Part shown: positions 1 through 10,439 of the stretch, one piece after another
Numbering within the stretch: the stretch's first letter is position 1
Layout of the letters: every line of letters starts with the position of its first letter
Source of the DNA: Multifurca ochricompacta
Lineage: Eukaryota; Basidiomycota; Agaricomycetes; Russulales; Russulaceae
Direction: 5' to 3'
Assembly (NCBI GenBank): GCA_022496185.1
Contig: WTXG01000130.1
Span: 1-64,000 of the forward strand
Length of the DNA: 64,000 nt
Made by a program: the position numbers and the translations under genes
Notes under the pieces: generated by a model
Seen by the model: only the letters and a program-made list of their open reading frames with translations
Database searches by the model: none
What the model was told of the DNA's origin: nothing

Positions 1-1926
1 GAGGCCGTAGTGTCTATAGACATGATCTAGGTAGAGTTTGGCCACCCCTTCTGCCGTGATGGTTTCGTTGCAGGGTATGAACAGTGCCGCCTTTGAACAG
101 TCGTGGTCAGTGATGGTTAGGATTGAGTCAAAACCTCTGGACGTGGGGAGCTTGACTATAAAGTCCATGGCGATAGTCTGGAATGGTTGTGAGGTCGTTG
201 GTGTAATTGGGAATGGGGCTGGTGGATGTGGGTGCGTGTTCACTTTGTTGGCCTGGCAATCTGCGCATCCCTTCACATATTCCTCTACATCCTTCTTCAT
301 GTTCGGCCACCAGTAATCTTGTTTGGCAAGAGCGTAGGTATTAGCATGCCTGGGTGTCCCGCCGAGGGAAGGTCGTGGTGAAAATGGATCACCCCCCTCT
401 TAATGTTGTCGCCACCGGTGACAACGAGTCGATCCCCATCCTTCCACCATAGGCCGTCAATTTTCTTTAGGTTATGCGCTTCTGCCCATGTTTCGCATAG
501 TTGTTGATTCATATTTTGCGACACCTGGGCCCACAGATCCATGTCGTGAAGGCTGATGATGGCCGTCCTGGCGAAAACTTCTTCTGGGAGCACTGTAACA
601 TCATTGTTGTCTTCTGCACCATTATTCAGATCGGGCCGTCGCGACAGGGCATCTGCTTGTGCATTGCGGCTTCCTGCAATATGCTCAGAACGAAGTTGTA
701 CTCTTCCAACTCTAGAACTTCACGGGCGACGCGTCGGCTGATCTTATGGGGTTCCTTCCAATAGAGCAAGTTGGAGTGGTCGGTATGAATGATGGTTTTG
801 TGAGGGGTTTCCTGCTAGGTATGGCCGCCAGTGTCATAATGCTTTTACTATGGCCAATAACTCTCTGTCCCAAATGTCATAATTCCGTTCCACTGGCGAA
901 AACGTTCCAAATGAAAGGCGACCAGGTGAAGGAGTCCCACCACGTCCCGCTGATTCAGCACGGCACCATTCGCAAAGTGAGATGCATCAACTTCGAGTTC
1001 AAAAGGTTTCTGCAGATCTGGTTGTAGAAGGACTGGTTCTGCGGCAATGATGTCGCGAATCTGCTCAAAAGCCTTCTGTTGTTCTTCGGTCCAATGCCAG
1101 GGGACTTCCTTCTTTAGCAGTCCATTGAGCAGTTGGGCGATCCCTGAGAATCCCTGGACGAAACGTCGATAGAAGTTGCAGAACCCAATGAAGGACCGCA
1201 CGTCCTTAACACATGTGGGCACGGGCCATTCCCAGATTCCTTGTACCTTTACTGGGTCCATCCGGACCTGTCCTCCCTCCAGGATGACTCCTAGATATTC
1301 TACGCTTGACTGTTCGAATGAGCATTTGGCAGGTTTAAGGTACAGGTCATGTTCACACAGGATGTCCAACACTTGGTGTACTCGTTCTCGATGGTGGTCA
1401 GATTGTTTGTTGTAGTGACCAGTATATCATCCATATAAACCACCACTTCACCCATAAGGATGAGGTCACGGAAAATGTGATTCATCATCGATTGGAAAGT
1501 AGTGGGCGAGTTGGTGAGGCCAAAGAACATAACATTGGTTCAAAGAGCCCTTGATTGGTTTTGAAAGCTGCTTTACACTGGTCTCCTTCCTTAATCCGAA
1601 TATTGTTATAACCCCAGTGGACATCCATCTTAGAGAACAGGGATTTATCCCTCATAGTGTCAATGAGTTCCGAGATGAGCGGCAAGGGGTAGGCGTTCTT
1701 TACAGTATAGGTGTTTATCCGTCGGTAGTCCTGAACTGGTCGAAGCTTGCCATCTTTCTTCTTGATGAAGAAAAATGGCGACACGTATGGTGATTTTGAC
1801 AGACGAATGTACCCTTTGCAAGATGTTCCTCGAGGAATGCTGTGAGTGCCGTTTGTTCCGCCTGTGACAATGGATAGATTTTACAGTCAATTGCCAATGG
1901 GGTGTCAGGTACGAAGTCAATGGCAT
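1..1926 (-). pseudogene. Reverse transcriptase, RNase H and integrase N-terminus of element A, multiply frameshifted
   Basis: Minus-strand fragments show RT ([17 protein letters not shown] near 1760-1710; the catalytic box YMDDILV near 1435), RNase H (FELEVDASHFANGAVL near 990-940) and the zinc-binding start of integrase (HFHHDLPSAGHPG near 380-340). Compared with element B, frames change after GLFEP (near 1530) and again in the stretch after YMDDILV (near 1400), and the integrase is shifted again around 340. The DDE core continues off the left edge. The copy is non-functional but keeps recognisable domains throughout. Confidence 0.85.
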
Positions 1927-1999
1927 GATCCCATGGTCGTACAGGCAGGAAACATTGAGATTCCTCCTCAGAGAAGACCTTCCAATGTCAATGATATTC

Positions 2000-2677
2000 T
2001 CATGGCACTACCTCTTCAAAAGTCTTTTCTGTACGTCCCTCCACTGCCTTCTGTGCGAGCTCTGATGCCTTGGTAGTGAAACAGTAACCCAGGTCTTCAT
2101 TCTTTTCCTCTACCCTGCGTACTGCTGAATGTCGAACGGCATAGTCATATCCTATCGACGTGATGAGAACAGGATAGAAGTCTTTGTCCATGGTTGCATC
2201 ACTCCAATTGATTCTTGGTTCAAAGGCAGCAAGCCAGGGATATCCCAAAACCAAATCTTCTTCGCCTAGGTTGGTGACTAGGAAGCAGATGACTTTTGTC
2301 CTCTCCCCTACTTGGACATTAAGATCGGTGTAATGTGTGATCTTTCCTGCTCGATTGGCAGTCCCGTCAATATTCCAGATATTCTTTTCTTGGGGGAGTG
2401 CCAGCATCCCTAGTCCCATAGTCCTTATCATCTGTGGACTAATAAAATTATCTGTGGCTCCTGAGTCAACCAGGATGTCACAATCGGCCGTCCTCTGTGT
2501 AGTCTCGAAATGTACTGGTATTTTCAAAGACTTGAAGCGACTAGTATACACAGAGGTTACATGTAGTGCTCGTGCCCAGGCCAATGGGGTTGAGCCAATC
2601 AAAAATCCTTTTTGGCGAATGCCTTTTCTACTAAAATGGCTCGCACTTCCTCGCTTTCCTTCATCATATTGGCCCAT
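2000..2677 (-). pseudogene. Retropepsin-like aspartic protease region of element A
   Basis: This minus-strand frame holds the aspartic protease signature DILVDSGATDNFIS about 70 residues in, with the DSG active-site triad followed by a second hydrophobic half (DLVLGYPWLAAFEP). It sits between the gag zinc knuckle and the reverse transcriptase, the usual Ty3/gypsy position. The enzyme would cut the Gag-Pol polyprotein. The domain is open on its own but connects to RT only through frame changes, so the parent pol is counted as dead. Confidence 0.8.
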
Positions 2678-4104
2678 ATTTCCTGTGCCTTGTCTTCTTT
2701 CGTCGGTGTTTTCTTTTCAACAGTCGGCGGGTTGTTACATATGGGGGTGGTTGTAGCTTCGGCCGCTCGCGACCCCTTCTTTGGGCATTCCCTCGACATA
2801 TGTCCTTGTGCTTTGCATCGAAAGCACCTGCCCTCTTTCATCAACTTGTCGCTCATCTTCAGTGAGCATGCTCTAGCTCGGGTTCTATCGGCCGAGGTAT
2901 CCATAGCGTTTGGGTCGCGTTGAGAGGTATGTGTGGGTTTGACCCCGAAGGCGGCTTTCCACTGGTCACGAGTCCTTCCCTTCTTGTGTCGACCCCAAAG
3001 CGCGTTTGGAAGTCAAGATAATCCTGCTGCTGTCGTCGAGCAGCATCGACCCAGGTATCCCAGTCATCGGGTGGTGGAACTGGATGATATTCTTTACCAG
3101 CGGGTTGGGTAACCCCTGGGAGAAGAGGTCCAGTGTCGCCTCCTCGTCCGTGTCGTAACCGGCCTGTTGGCCAAGCTTCAGAACTTTGCCACATAGGCAT
3201 CCAGTTCCCCTTCTCCATTTTTAGGGCTTTCAATTCTCGAGCAGCCTTCTGCTTGGCCTGCCCATCTGTGAATGCATCTTTGAATTTCTGGGCGATGGTT
3301 TCCCAGAGGCCTTCACTAGTGGTATGACGACCACTCTCAATCTGTTCATTCAGCCATTCCAGCTGTTCCATTGTCCAGTCGTCCACAGCTTCCCCTCTGA
3401 TCAGTGATAGGAAAAGGTTGGCACGCTGGAAGGGTTGATAATCTGAGGAACGTCATGATTGAAGTTCTTGAATGTTGTGAACTCCAACATGAACTTCTTG
3501 CTTTGCGATCGGTCTCCTGTGAATGTCTGTGGTAGTACACCTGACAGTCGTCCTGAGGGTGGGGGAATGTTGGGTGGTACATGGCAGGCGGTGGGGGAGG
3601 AGGAGGAGGAGCCGGGTCGGGAAGTTGGGCAGCAATGGTGGACATGTTCTGATGAAACGGGGTGACGGTGTCGGAGGATTGTATGAATCTGGGGAGTTGT
3701 CAAAGCAGGGGCTCTGAACGTGACAACTGCGGATGCAACTGGGGATGTAGTCGACGCTAATACCAGTGCTTCTTCACTGTGTTCTTCTACGTACTCTTCT
3801 GGCTCAGAGTCCGTGACAATGGCCGGGGGGTTCTCCCTCCACGGTCCTAATCCAAATTCAGGTGGGGCGGGTCCTGTAGTGACCCAAGAGTGTTGGCTAT
3901 CCGAGTATCGGATACGATACCAAACTCTTTTTCGTTATCATATTCTACCGGTTGGTATCTTCCGTCGTGATAGACGTAGTATCCAAACTCGGACTCAAAG
4001 TCCTTCCAGGTGGCAGAGCCAAGTACTTGTTGTGAAAGGTCAGGCTCGTCCCTGCGTTCGATGGGTTCTTCTTTAAAGAGGGTCTGACTGCGGCTGGAAG
4101 CCAC
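2599..4104 (-). pseudogene. gag region of element A (capsid and zinc knuckle), frameshifted
   Basis: Three overlapping minus-strand frames cover gag: 4104-3847 (acidic N-terminal part, no clear ATG), a proline-rich stretch near 3640-3400, and 3386-2859, whose WLNEQIESGRHTTSEGLW resembles retrotransposon gag. The last merges into 2904-2599, which has a CCHC zinc knuckle (CFRCKAQGHMSREC, CX2CX4HX4C) followed by a Lys/Glu-rich tail. Gag would form the particle and bind genomic RNA. The open frame is broken between segments, so this is called a pseudogene; where translation would start is unclear. Confidence 0.75.
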
Positions 4105-4110
4105 GATGAG

Positions 4111-4121
4111 AGACTCGACTT
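4111..4121 (-). other. Putative self-priming primer-binding site of element A
   Basis: Two bases inside the 5' LTR the minus strand reads AAGTCGAGTCT (4121-4111). This is an exact 11-nt reverse complement of AGACTCGACTT at 4357-4347 in the LTR, placed where the transcript would begin. Tf1-like elements prime reverse transcription by folding the first 11 nt of their RNA onto the primer-binding site, and the arrangement here matches that. A tRNA-type site, normally beginning TGG, is not seen. Priming itself is inferred. Confidence 0.7.
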
Positions 4122-4123
4122 GA

Positions 4124-4705
4124 TGTTACGTCCGGTGCAGGACGTTCCACATGACTTGTGTGACAGCTCAATTTACGAAGTCAGGTAAGAGACCAATAAG
4201 ACCTCTTGGAGTTCGGGTGAGATGAGTCAAAGTCAAAAGGGCTGTTCCTTAAGACGATGTTGAATGGAAAGTGCCAAAAGCACTGAGACAAAGGAGTTAA
4301 TCGATCAAAGGGGGATGTCCAGAAGACAGGCACCGATGTATTCAATAAGTCGAGTCTGAGCTTTTACAATGTAAGCTACAGTGGGCTTATATACGTAAGG
4401 AAGTGGGCGTCTGTTGATAAGGAATCACGGAGTCAAGTGGGCCCAAATATCTGAAAGCGGAGGGCATAAAGCCTGGCTTCTACTGATAGGGAATTAAGTA
4501 AGTGTCTGGTCGTATGATAAGGTGATAAGCGATAAGCAGCGATAAGGGTACATAAATATGAGTAATCAAGCAAGTCACGGGGAGGGACAGAGGGCATGTG
4601 ATGGGTCCCACGATGGAGACATGATCATATAGTGAAGTGTAGGTGGCTGGGAGGGTTCGTCGCTGGGCAGGAAGAAGAAAGTAGGGAGAGACGGGGTTCG
4701 TAACA
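4124..4705 (-). repeat. 5' LTR of element A
   Basis: On the minus strand the 582-bp repeat begins TGTTACGAACCC at 4705 and ends GGACGTAACA at 4124, giving TGTTACG...CGTAACA termini. It aligns along its length with the plus-strand LTR at 8539-9125 and the truncated one at 9126-9658. A TATA-like box (TATATAAG, 4393-4386 minus) lies 36 nt upstream of AGACTCGACTT (4357-4347 minus), the likely start of the transcript. Confidence 0.9.
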
Positions 4706-7158
4706 AAGGTGGCATTCAAAACAAATCAAGGGTTGTTCGAACCCAATGTCATGTTCTTTGGTCTCACGAACTCGCCAGCAACATTTCAGTCCATGATGAA
4801 CCACATCTTCCACAATCTCATTCTTACGGGAGAAGTAGTGGTCTATATGGATGACATCTTAGTAGCCACCCCAGATAATTTGGACCATCATCGAGATCGC
4901 GTGCATCAGGTATTGGACATATTACACGAACATGACCTGTACCTCAAACCAGCCAAATGCTCCTTCAAACAACGAAGCATTGAATATCTAGGAGTTATTT
5001 TGGAAGGAGGACAAGTGCGCATGGATCCCATTAAAGTACAAGGAATCCGGGAGTGGCCCATGCCGACCTGTGTCAAAGATGTCCAATCATTCATCGGGTT
5101 CTGCAACTTCTACTGACGATTTGTCAAGGGGTTTTCAGGCATAGTGCGACCATTAAACGACCTACTGAAAAAGGATGTACCATGGCATTGGGACGTAGCA
5201 CAGCAGCAGGTGTTCGAACAGATTAGGGACCTCATTGGCTCAGAACCAGTACTTATCCAGCCAGATCTGAGCCACCCCTTTGAAGTAGAGGTGGACGCCT
5301 CTCACTTTGCAAATGGGGCAGTGTTATACCAGAGAGATGCCACACAAATACTTCACCCAGTGGCATACTACTCCAAAACCTTCTCCCCAGCCGAAAGGAA
5401 CTATGACATCTGGGATAGGGAGCTCTTAGCCATAGTCAAGGCATTGCGACACTGGCGACCCTACCTGGCAGGAACCCCTCATAAGACCATCATCCACACC
5501 GACCATTCCAATCTATTATATTGGAAAGAACCCCATAAAATCAGTCGACGTGTGGCATGAGAAGTCTTGGAGTTAGAGGAATATAACTTCACGTTGAAAC
5601 ACATTGCCGGAAGCCAGAACGCTAGAGCAGATGCACTGTCATGCAGACCAGATATGCATACAGGGGAGGATGACAATAATGACATCACTGTCCTCCCAGA
5701 GGAGGTATTTGCAAAGACTGCTGTGGTCAGCCTCCACGACATGGACCTTTGGGCACAAGTTTCCCAAAACATGAACCAGGAACTATGCCGTTCATGGGCC
5801 AAAGCTCATAATTTGAAGGAAATCAGTGGTCTTTGGTGGAAAGATGGGGATCGACTTGTTGTCACCAGTGGCGACAACATTAAGGGGGGGTGATCCATTT
5901 TCACCACGACCTTCCCTCTGCTGGCCATCCAGGCATCACCAACACCTATGCCCTGGCCAAAAGAGACTATTGGTGGCCCAATATGAAAAAGGACATTGAA
6001 AGCTACGTACAAGGATGTGTGTTGTGTCAAGCAAACAAGGTGAACACACACCCAAAAGCCCCACCAATGTATCCCATCACTCCCACTGCATTGACTCCTT
6101 TCCAGACCATCGCCATGGACTTCATTGTCAAGCTGCCCAAATCGCAAGGCTTCGACACGATCCTCACGATCACGGACCATGACTGCTCCAAAGCAGCCCT
6201 CTTCATCCCCTGTAACGAAACTATCACCGCCGAAGGAGTGGCAAAACTATACCTGAATCATGTATACTGCCACTACGGACTCCCAAAGAAGATTATCTCT
6301 GACCGAGACACCCGTTTTACATCAACATTTGCAAGGGCCCTATGCAAAACGTTAGACATCGCACAAAACATCTCTACAGCGTACCATCCACAAACAGATG
6401 GACAGTCTGAGCGGACAAACCAATGGTTAGAACAATACCTCCGGTTTTGGTGCAACGGCAGGCAAGATGACTGGGCAGAATGGCTGTCAACCGCAGAGTT
6501 TGCTCATAACTCATGGCCCAATGGAACGACAAAAGCCACCCCTTTCTCTCTTATCATGGGCTGGACTCCATGCACCACATGGACAGATAAGCCCACCAAT
6601 GTCCCATCAGTAACCCAATGGATAAGCCAATGGGAAGAACTACAGTGATCAGCCAATGAAAATCTGGTAAAGGTGCAACAGCTTCTGGCAGCACAGCCAA
6701 GCACATTCACACCTTATCAGACCAATGACTGGGTATGGCTCGAAGGCGGGAACATTCACACGTCACACCCCTCAGCCAAACTAGCGCCCCGACGTCACGG
6801 ACCCTTCCAAATCACAAGGAAGCTGTCAGACATATCCTATGAACTGCAGTTGCCACCAAAATGGAAGATCCATCCAGTCTTCCATGCCAAGCTCCTGACC
6901 CCTTACAAAGAGACCTCCATTCATGGAGAGAACTTCTCAAGACCCCCACCTGACCTTATCGATGACGAAGAAGAATGGGAAGTGGAGCGTGTTCTAGACT
7001 CCAGGCAAAAAGGCCAAGGGCACAAGCTGTACTACCTAATCAAGTGGAAGGGATTCCCAGACTCTGACAACTCGTGGGAACCAGCTGGGGATATCTTTGC
7101 CCTGGCCCTTATCTCGGAGTTCCACATCCGACACCCAGAAGCGCCTAAGAACGCTTAA
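4706..7158 (+). pseudogene. pol of element B: RT, RNase H, integrase, chromodomain (stops and a frameshift)
   Basis: Domains in order: RT from the [11 protein letters not shown] motif with YMDDILV (near 4850), RNase H (VEVDASHFANGAVL, near 5290-5330), integrase with its HHCC zinc finger (5890-6040) and the DDE residues (MDFIV near 6115, SDRD near 6300, GQSERTN near 6405), then a chromodomain (ERVLDSRQ...LIKWKGFPDSDNSWEP, 6985-7090) that marks it as a chromovirus and would direct insertion to marked chromatin. In-frame TGA codons lie at 5114-5116, 5558-5560 and 6646-6648, and a G-run frameshift at about 5883-5890. At the first stop element A keeps CGA, so this is a C-to-T change. Confidence 0.9.
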
Positions 7159-7196
7159 AAGGAAGAGCCCCCAGACCCCATCGATTCCCCCAGTAC

Positions 7197-8435
7197 ATGC
7201 TCTCTCAGCAATGTCCTAACACCATCCAATCTATCATGTCTTTTATCGCTGCCAACGCTGCCATCGATGCCTTCACCGCCACCACTGCAGTGGTTGAGAA
7301 TTTCCCTTCTGCTCATCCCTCCACGCGTCCCTCCTCCCCTATTGACTACGAAGCTGCTGAGGCCCAGGTCAAGAACCAGTCCCCGAACCCAAACGACGAC
7401 TTTGAACACAGCAAAGAGCCACACCCGAATGACCTCTTAGGTATGGAGTTGGATGACGAGGTGCCAGAATTCCCGTTCTTTGCCAACAACCCCAACTCCT
7501 CGACCTACTTCCCCCTTGAAATCACCATGGCTGACGGGACTGTTGCCATCGCCAAATATATATTCTACACCAATGGAGGAATGGATGTAGCTGGGTGTAT
7601 GAAAAAGGACGGCCCTGTCTATGGGGCCCCGGTCTATTTAGAAGAAAGGTATACAGGATGCCTTCATCACACGATGACTGATGAGCAGCTCGGGCACCTG
7701 GCTGCCGAGGACTCTCACGCCTTTGCAATCGATGAGGTACTAAACGATATGTGCCTTCCGTGTCTCAAAGCCGAGGTGATGAGACTGCAGAAGAATCTGA
7801 CATTACGCACGACACTCAACAAACAATATAAAGAGTATGCAAAGATGATGGCAAGGCTGACCAACGGGATGTTCCAAGTTGAGCAGGAGTTGGTGGAGAT
7901 CAGAAAAAGGCTGGAGATAGGGGACGCATATCAGACCATCGCTGAATGGTACACCGACACATATGCACGACCCCTTCCCCCACGATCATTAGGGGCCGCC
8001 CCGAGGCTGATACCAAACTGGTTTGAAATGCCACGGATGCATGAGAACCCTCGTGGAGAAACATGTTGGCAATGTGACAGTAAGTACCACATTAGCTGGA
8101 ACTGTCCCCTCAACCGCAAGTGGTGCCAGCACTGTCGCAGCAACCTCCACTGGAGCCGGTTTTGTATCTTTCGCCAAGTGGGAGTCGCCCCGACAATCGT
8201 CAATCCGTCAGGATGGTGCAGCAAATGCCTCCACCACAACTCCGGACACCGCAAGCTGGACTGTCCAATCCATGATCTGTGCCACCTATGTGGCCAGCGC
8301 AGCCCATATGGGTTCCTCCGCACCCACCAGTGTCCACAGGACTCGGACAAGGAGAATTACACGTTGGATGATCGTAATGTAGCCGACGATTACCTGGATT
8401 TAGTGCAGGATGATGACAGTATGAGTCGTTTCTAG
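7197..8435 (+). CDS. Accessory third ORF of element B with four zinc-knuckle-like modules
   Basis: A 412-aa ORF begins 38 bp after the chromodomain stop and ends about 30 bp before the purine-rich tract and LTR, so it belongs to the retroelement. The first 200 residues are acidic and low-complexity with no motif I recognise; the middle is helical and charged. The C-terminal part has CWQCDSKYHISWNC and CQHCRSNLHWSRFC (both CX2CX4HX4C), CSKCLHHNSGHRKLDC (CX2CX6HX4C), and a fourth incomplete CHLC...HQC module. Such knuckles bind nucleic acid. It is uninterrupted although the adjoining pol is not. It could be a duplicated gag-like protein or a captured gene; function unknown. Confidence 0.75.
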   Translation: MLSQQCPNTIQSIMSFIAANAAIDAFTATTAVVENFPSAHPSTRPSSPIDYEAAEAQVKNQSPNPNDDFEHSKEPHPNDLLGMELDDEVPEFPFFANNPNSSTYFPLEITMADGTVAIAKYIFYTNGGMDVAGCMKKDGPVYGAPVYLEERYTGCLHHTMTDEQLGHLAAEDSHAFAIDEVLNDMCLPCLKAEVMRLQKNLTLRTTLNKQYKEYAKMMARLTNGMFQVEQELVEIRKRLEIGDAYQTIAEWYTDTYARPLPPRSLGAAPRLIPNWFEMPRMHENPRGETCWQCDSKYHISWNCPLNRKWCQHCRSNLHWSRFCIFRQVGVAPTIVNPSGWCSKCLHHNSGHRKLDCPIHDLCHLCGQRSPYGFLRTHQCPQDSDKENYTLDDRNVADDYLDLVQDDDSMSRF

Positions 8436-8538
8436 CTGGGTCTGCTAGAACCAGAAGAGGGGGTGATGTTACAATCCCTGCTGAGCAACCCCATTTTCTT
8501 CCACCTTCCCAACAGCGACCCATCTTTACCACCCACTC

Positions 8539-9125
8539 TGTTACGAACCCTGTCTCTTCCGGTCTTTTTCTTCTTGCCCAATGACAACCCCTCCCTGCCG
8601 CCTACCCTTCACTATCAGATCACGTCTCCATCATGGGATCCATCACGTGCCTTGCTCCCTTCCCTGTGACGGTCTTTGTCTTTGTTTGTGTTACTGTACA
8701 AGTGTTTGACTCGCCATTGCTTATCTCTTATCCCTTATCTTTATGACCGGACACTTACTTAATTCCCTATCAGAAGCGCGGCTTTACGCCCTCCGCTTTC
8801 GTATATTCGGGCCCACATGACTCCGTCGTATCTTATCTTTAGACGCTCATTCAATTACGTATATAAGTCCACTGTAGCTACCTTGTAGACCTCAGACTCG
8901 ACTTATTGAATACATCGGTGCTTGTCTTCTGGACTTCCCTTTGTCTCTTGAAGATTACCAGTCTCAGTGCTTCTGGCACTTTCCGCTCACCATCGTCTTA
9001 GAGTACAGCCTCTTTGACTTTGACTCATCACACTCGACTCCAAGGGATCCAATTGATCCCTTATCTGAATCCACGAACTGCGCTGTCACACAAGTCGTGT
9101 GGAACGTCCTGCACCGGACGTAACA
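8539..9125 (+). repeat. 3' LTR of element B
   Basis: This 587-bp repeat begins TGTTACGAACCCTG and ends CACCGGACGTAACA, colinear with the 582-bp LTR of element A. A second TGTTAC at 8467, directly after the purine-rich tract, may be the true edge, in which case the first 72 bp are an extra insertion or duplication. A TATA-like ATATAAG lies near 8860, and AGACTCGACTT (the putative transcript start and self-primer) at 8894-8904. Confidence 0.85.
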
Positions 9126-9658
9126 CACTCTACACTTCATGATCATATCCCCATCCTGGGACCCGTCATGTGCCTTACTCCTGTCCCCATGACTTGCTTT
9201 GGCCTTGTTGACATACTGTATACCCATGTTTGACCTCTTATCTCTTATCTCTTATCTTGCTATCTCCTTATCTTTACGTTCGGACACTTACTTAATACCC
9301 TATCAGAAGCCCGACTTTACACCCTCCGCTTCCGTATATTTGGGCCCACTTGACCCCGGTTCCTTATCTCATAGATGCCCATTCAATTACGTATATAAGT
9401 CTGCTGTAGCTACATTGTAGACCTCAGACTCGACTTATTGAATACATCGGTGTTTGTCTTCTGGACTTCCCCTTGGAACCTTTGACTCGATCATCTCAGT
9501 GCTTTTGGCACTTTCCGCTTAACATTGTCACAAGGGAACAGCCCCTTTGACTTTGACTCTCCCATTTGAACTCCAAGAGGTCTTATTGATCTCTTATCTG
9601 AACAAATGTACAAAGCTGTCGCACAAGTCGTGCAGAACATCTCACACCGGACGTAACA
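9126..9658 (+). repeat. Third, 5'-truncated LTR of the same family
   Basis: Directly after element B a further LTR copy runs to its intact end ACCGGACGTAACA at 9658; about the first 70 bp are missing. AGACTCGACTT is conserved at 9426-9436. It then meets a hAT transposase in mid-frame. A simple reading is a solo LTR inserted in the hAT, which element B later entered, leaving the missing start on B's other side, off-window. Confidence 0.8.
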
Positions 9659-10425
9659 CCTTGACTTGGTCTTTGTATGCTGCCTGTGCAAGAAGGTGGC
9701 CTTATCTTTACCCAGTTGCTTGAATGTGGCTGTAATTGTTTGTGGATCCAATATGCCTTGAATTGTTGTGCTGCATATGTCATTTGCATTTTTGGCATTG
9801 TCAGCAGATGCAATTATTTCAGCACCCCAGCATCTCCTTGCATGCTTGCGCATATTACTGGTTGAATTTGCATCACCTTTATCCAGGTATCGTCTGACCC
9901 CCCTTGATTTGCAGCTATTGGCAGCACACTGAAAAGTGTGGCAACAATGGCCTTCAACATACTCAACAATTGGAACTGGCCTGAAGAAGGCATATATGGG
10001 TGCTGTCCATTCCTTGGTCAGTCGTTCTGTCAAACATCAGCGTTATGAGAGACTAATATGAAAATGGTTTTTTTTTTACTCAATTCAGTCTCATCATCCT
10101 CACTCTCACTGTCCAACTTGTCCACCAGCTCCATGGTCCTGTCACCATCTGCATCAAGTACACTGCCAACATTGGTTGCCTCATCTTCATCTTTGGATTC
10201 CTCCACTGTTGCATGTCTTGAAGGCTGTGACAAAGTTATTGAAGCTCTTGAGGCCAGGGTTGATGTGCGACTTGATGCTGTAGATTTGCCAATAGTGGAT
10301 CCCTTTCGAGATTGAGGGAGGGATTTAGTACATGTTTTCTTCACTGCACCAGAAGCTTTTTTTTTGTACTTGTTGTTTGTCATAGCAGATGTTTGAAAAT
10401 TACAATTTGTTTTTTCATTCATTTA
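9659..10425 (-). pseudogene. N-terminal fragment of a hAT transposase (BED-type zinc finger), interrupted by an LTR
   Basis: Two minus-strand frames cover the start of a fungal hAT-type transposase: 10422-10030 (Ser/Thr-rich and acidic leader) and 10033 to about 9660 with FFRPVPIVEYVEG, a Cys pair (CAANSC), RRYLDKGDANSTSNMRKH and a closing RRCWG, a BED-type zinc-finger layout common in basidiomycete hAT elements. The domain would bind the transposon ends. The frame runs straight into the LTR end at 9658, so the catalytic RNase H-like part and dimerisation domain are absent here. Family assignment rests on the motif pattern only. Confidence 0.65.
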
Positions 10426-10439
10426 AAAAAAAGTAAAAC

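Larger units (their letters stand above)
1..4705 (-). mobile_element. Ty3/gypsy chromovirus-type LTR retrotransposon, element A (3' part off-window, degenerate)
   Basis: Read on the minus strand the order is 5' LTR (4124-4705), primer-binding site, gag with a zinc knuckle, aspartic protease, reverse transcriptase, RNase H and the start of integrase, where the window ends. Protease-RT-RNase H-integrase order is that of Ty3/gypsy elements. The pol region is broken by several frameshifts, so the copy cannot make a complete polyprotein. Its 5' LTR joins directly to the reverse transcriptase of element B at 4706, in the lysine codon that precedes the conserved AFKTNQ motif. The simplest reading is that A inserted into B. 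The other junction and the target-site duplication lie left of the window, so this is not closed. Confidence 0.9.
4706..9125 (+). mobile_element. Ty3/gypsy chromovirus, element B (5' part displaced by element A)
   Basis: The plus-strand element begins mid reverse transcriptase at 4706 and continues through RNase H, integrase and a C-terminal chromodomain, a further ORF, a purine-rich tract just before 8467 and a 3' LTR (8539-9125). Its missing 5' half (LTR, gag, protease, N-terminal RT) should lie beyond the far end of element A, outside the window. It is older than A because A interrupts it, and it carries stop codons and a frameshift in pol. Confidence 0.9.

Noticed and set aside
8467..8538. 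LTR of element B starting at 8467
   Set aside because: The other LTRs align from 8539; the first 72 bp have no partner. Kept as a possibility in the feature note only.
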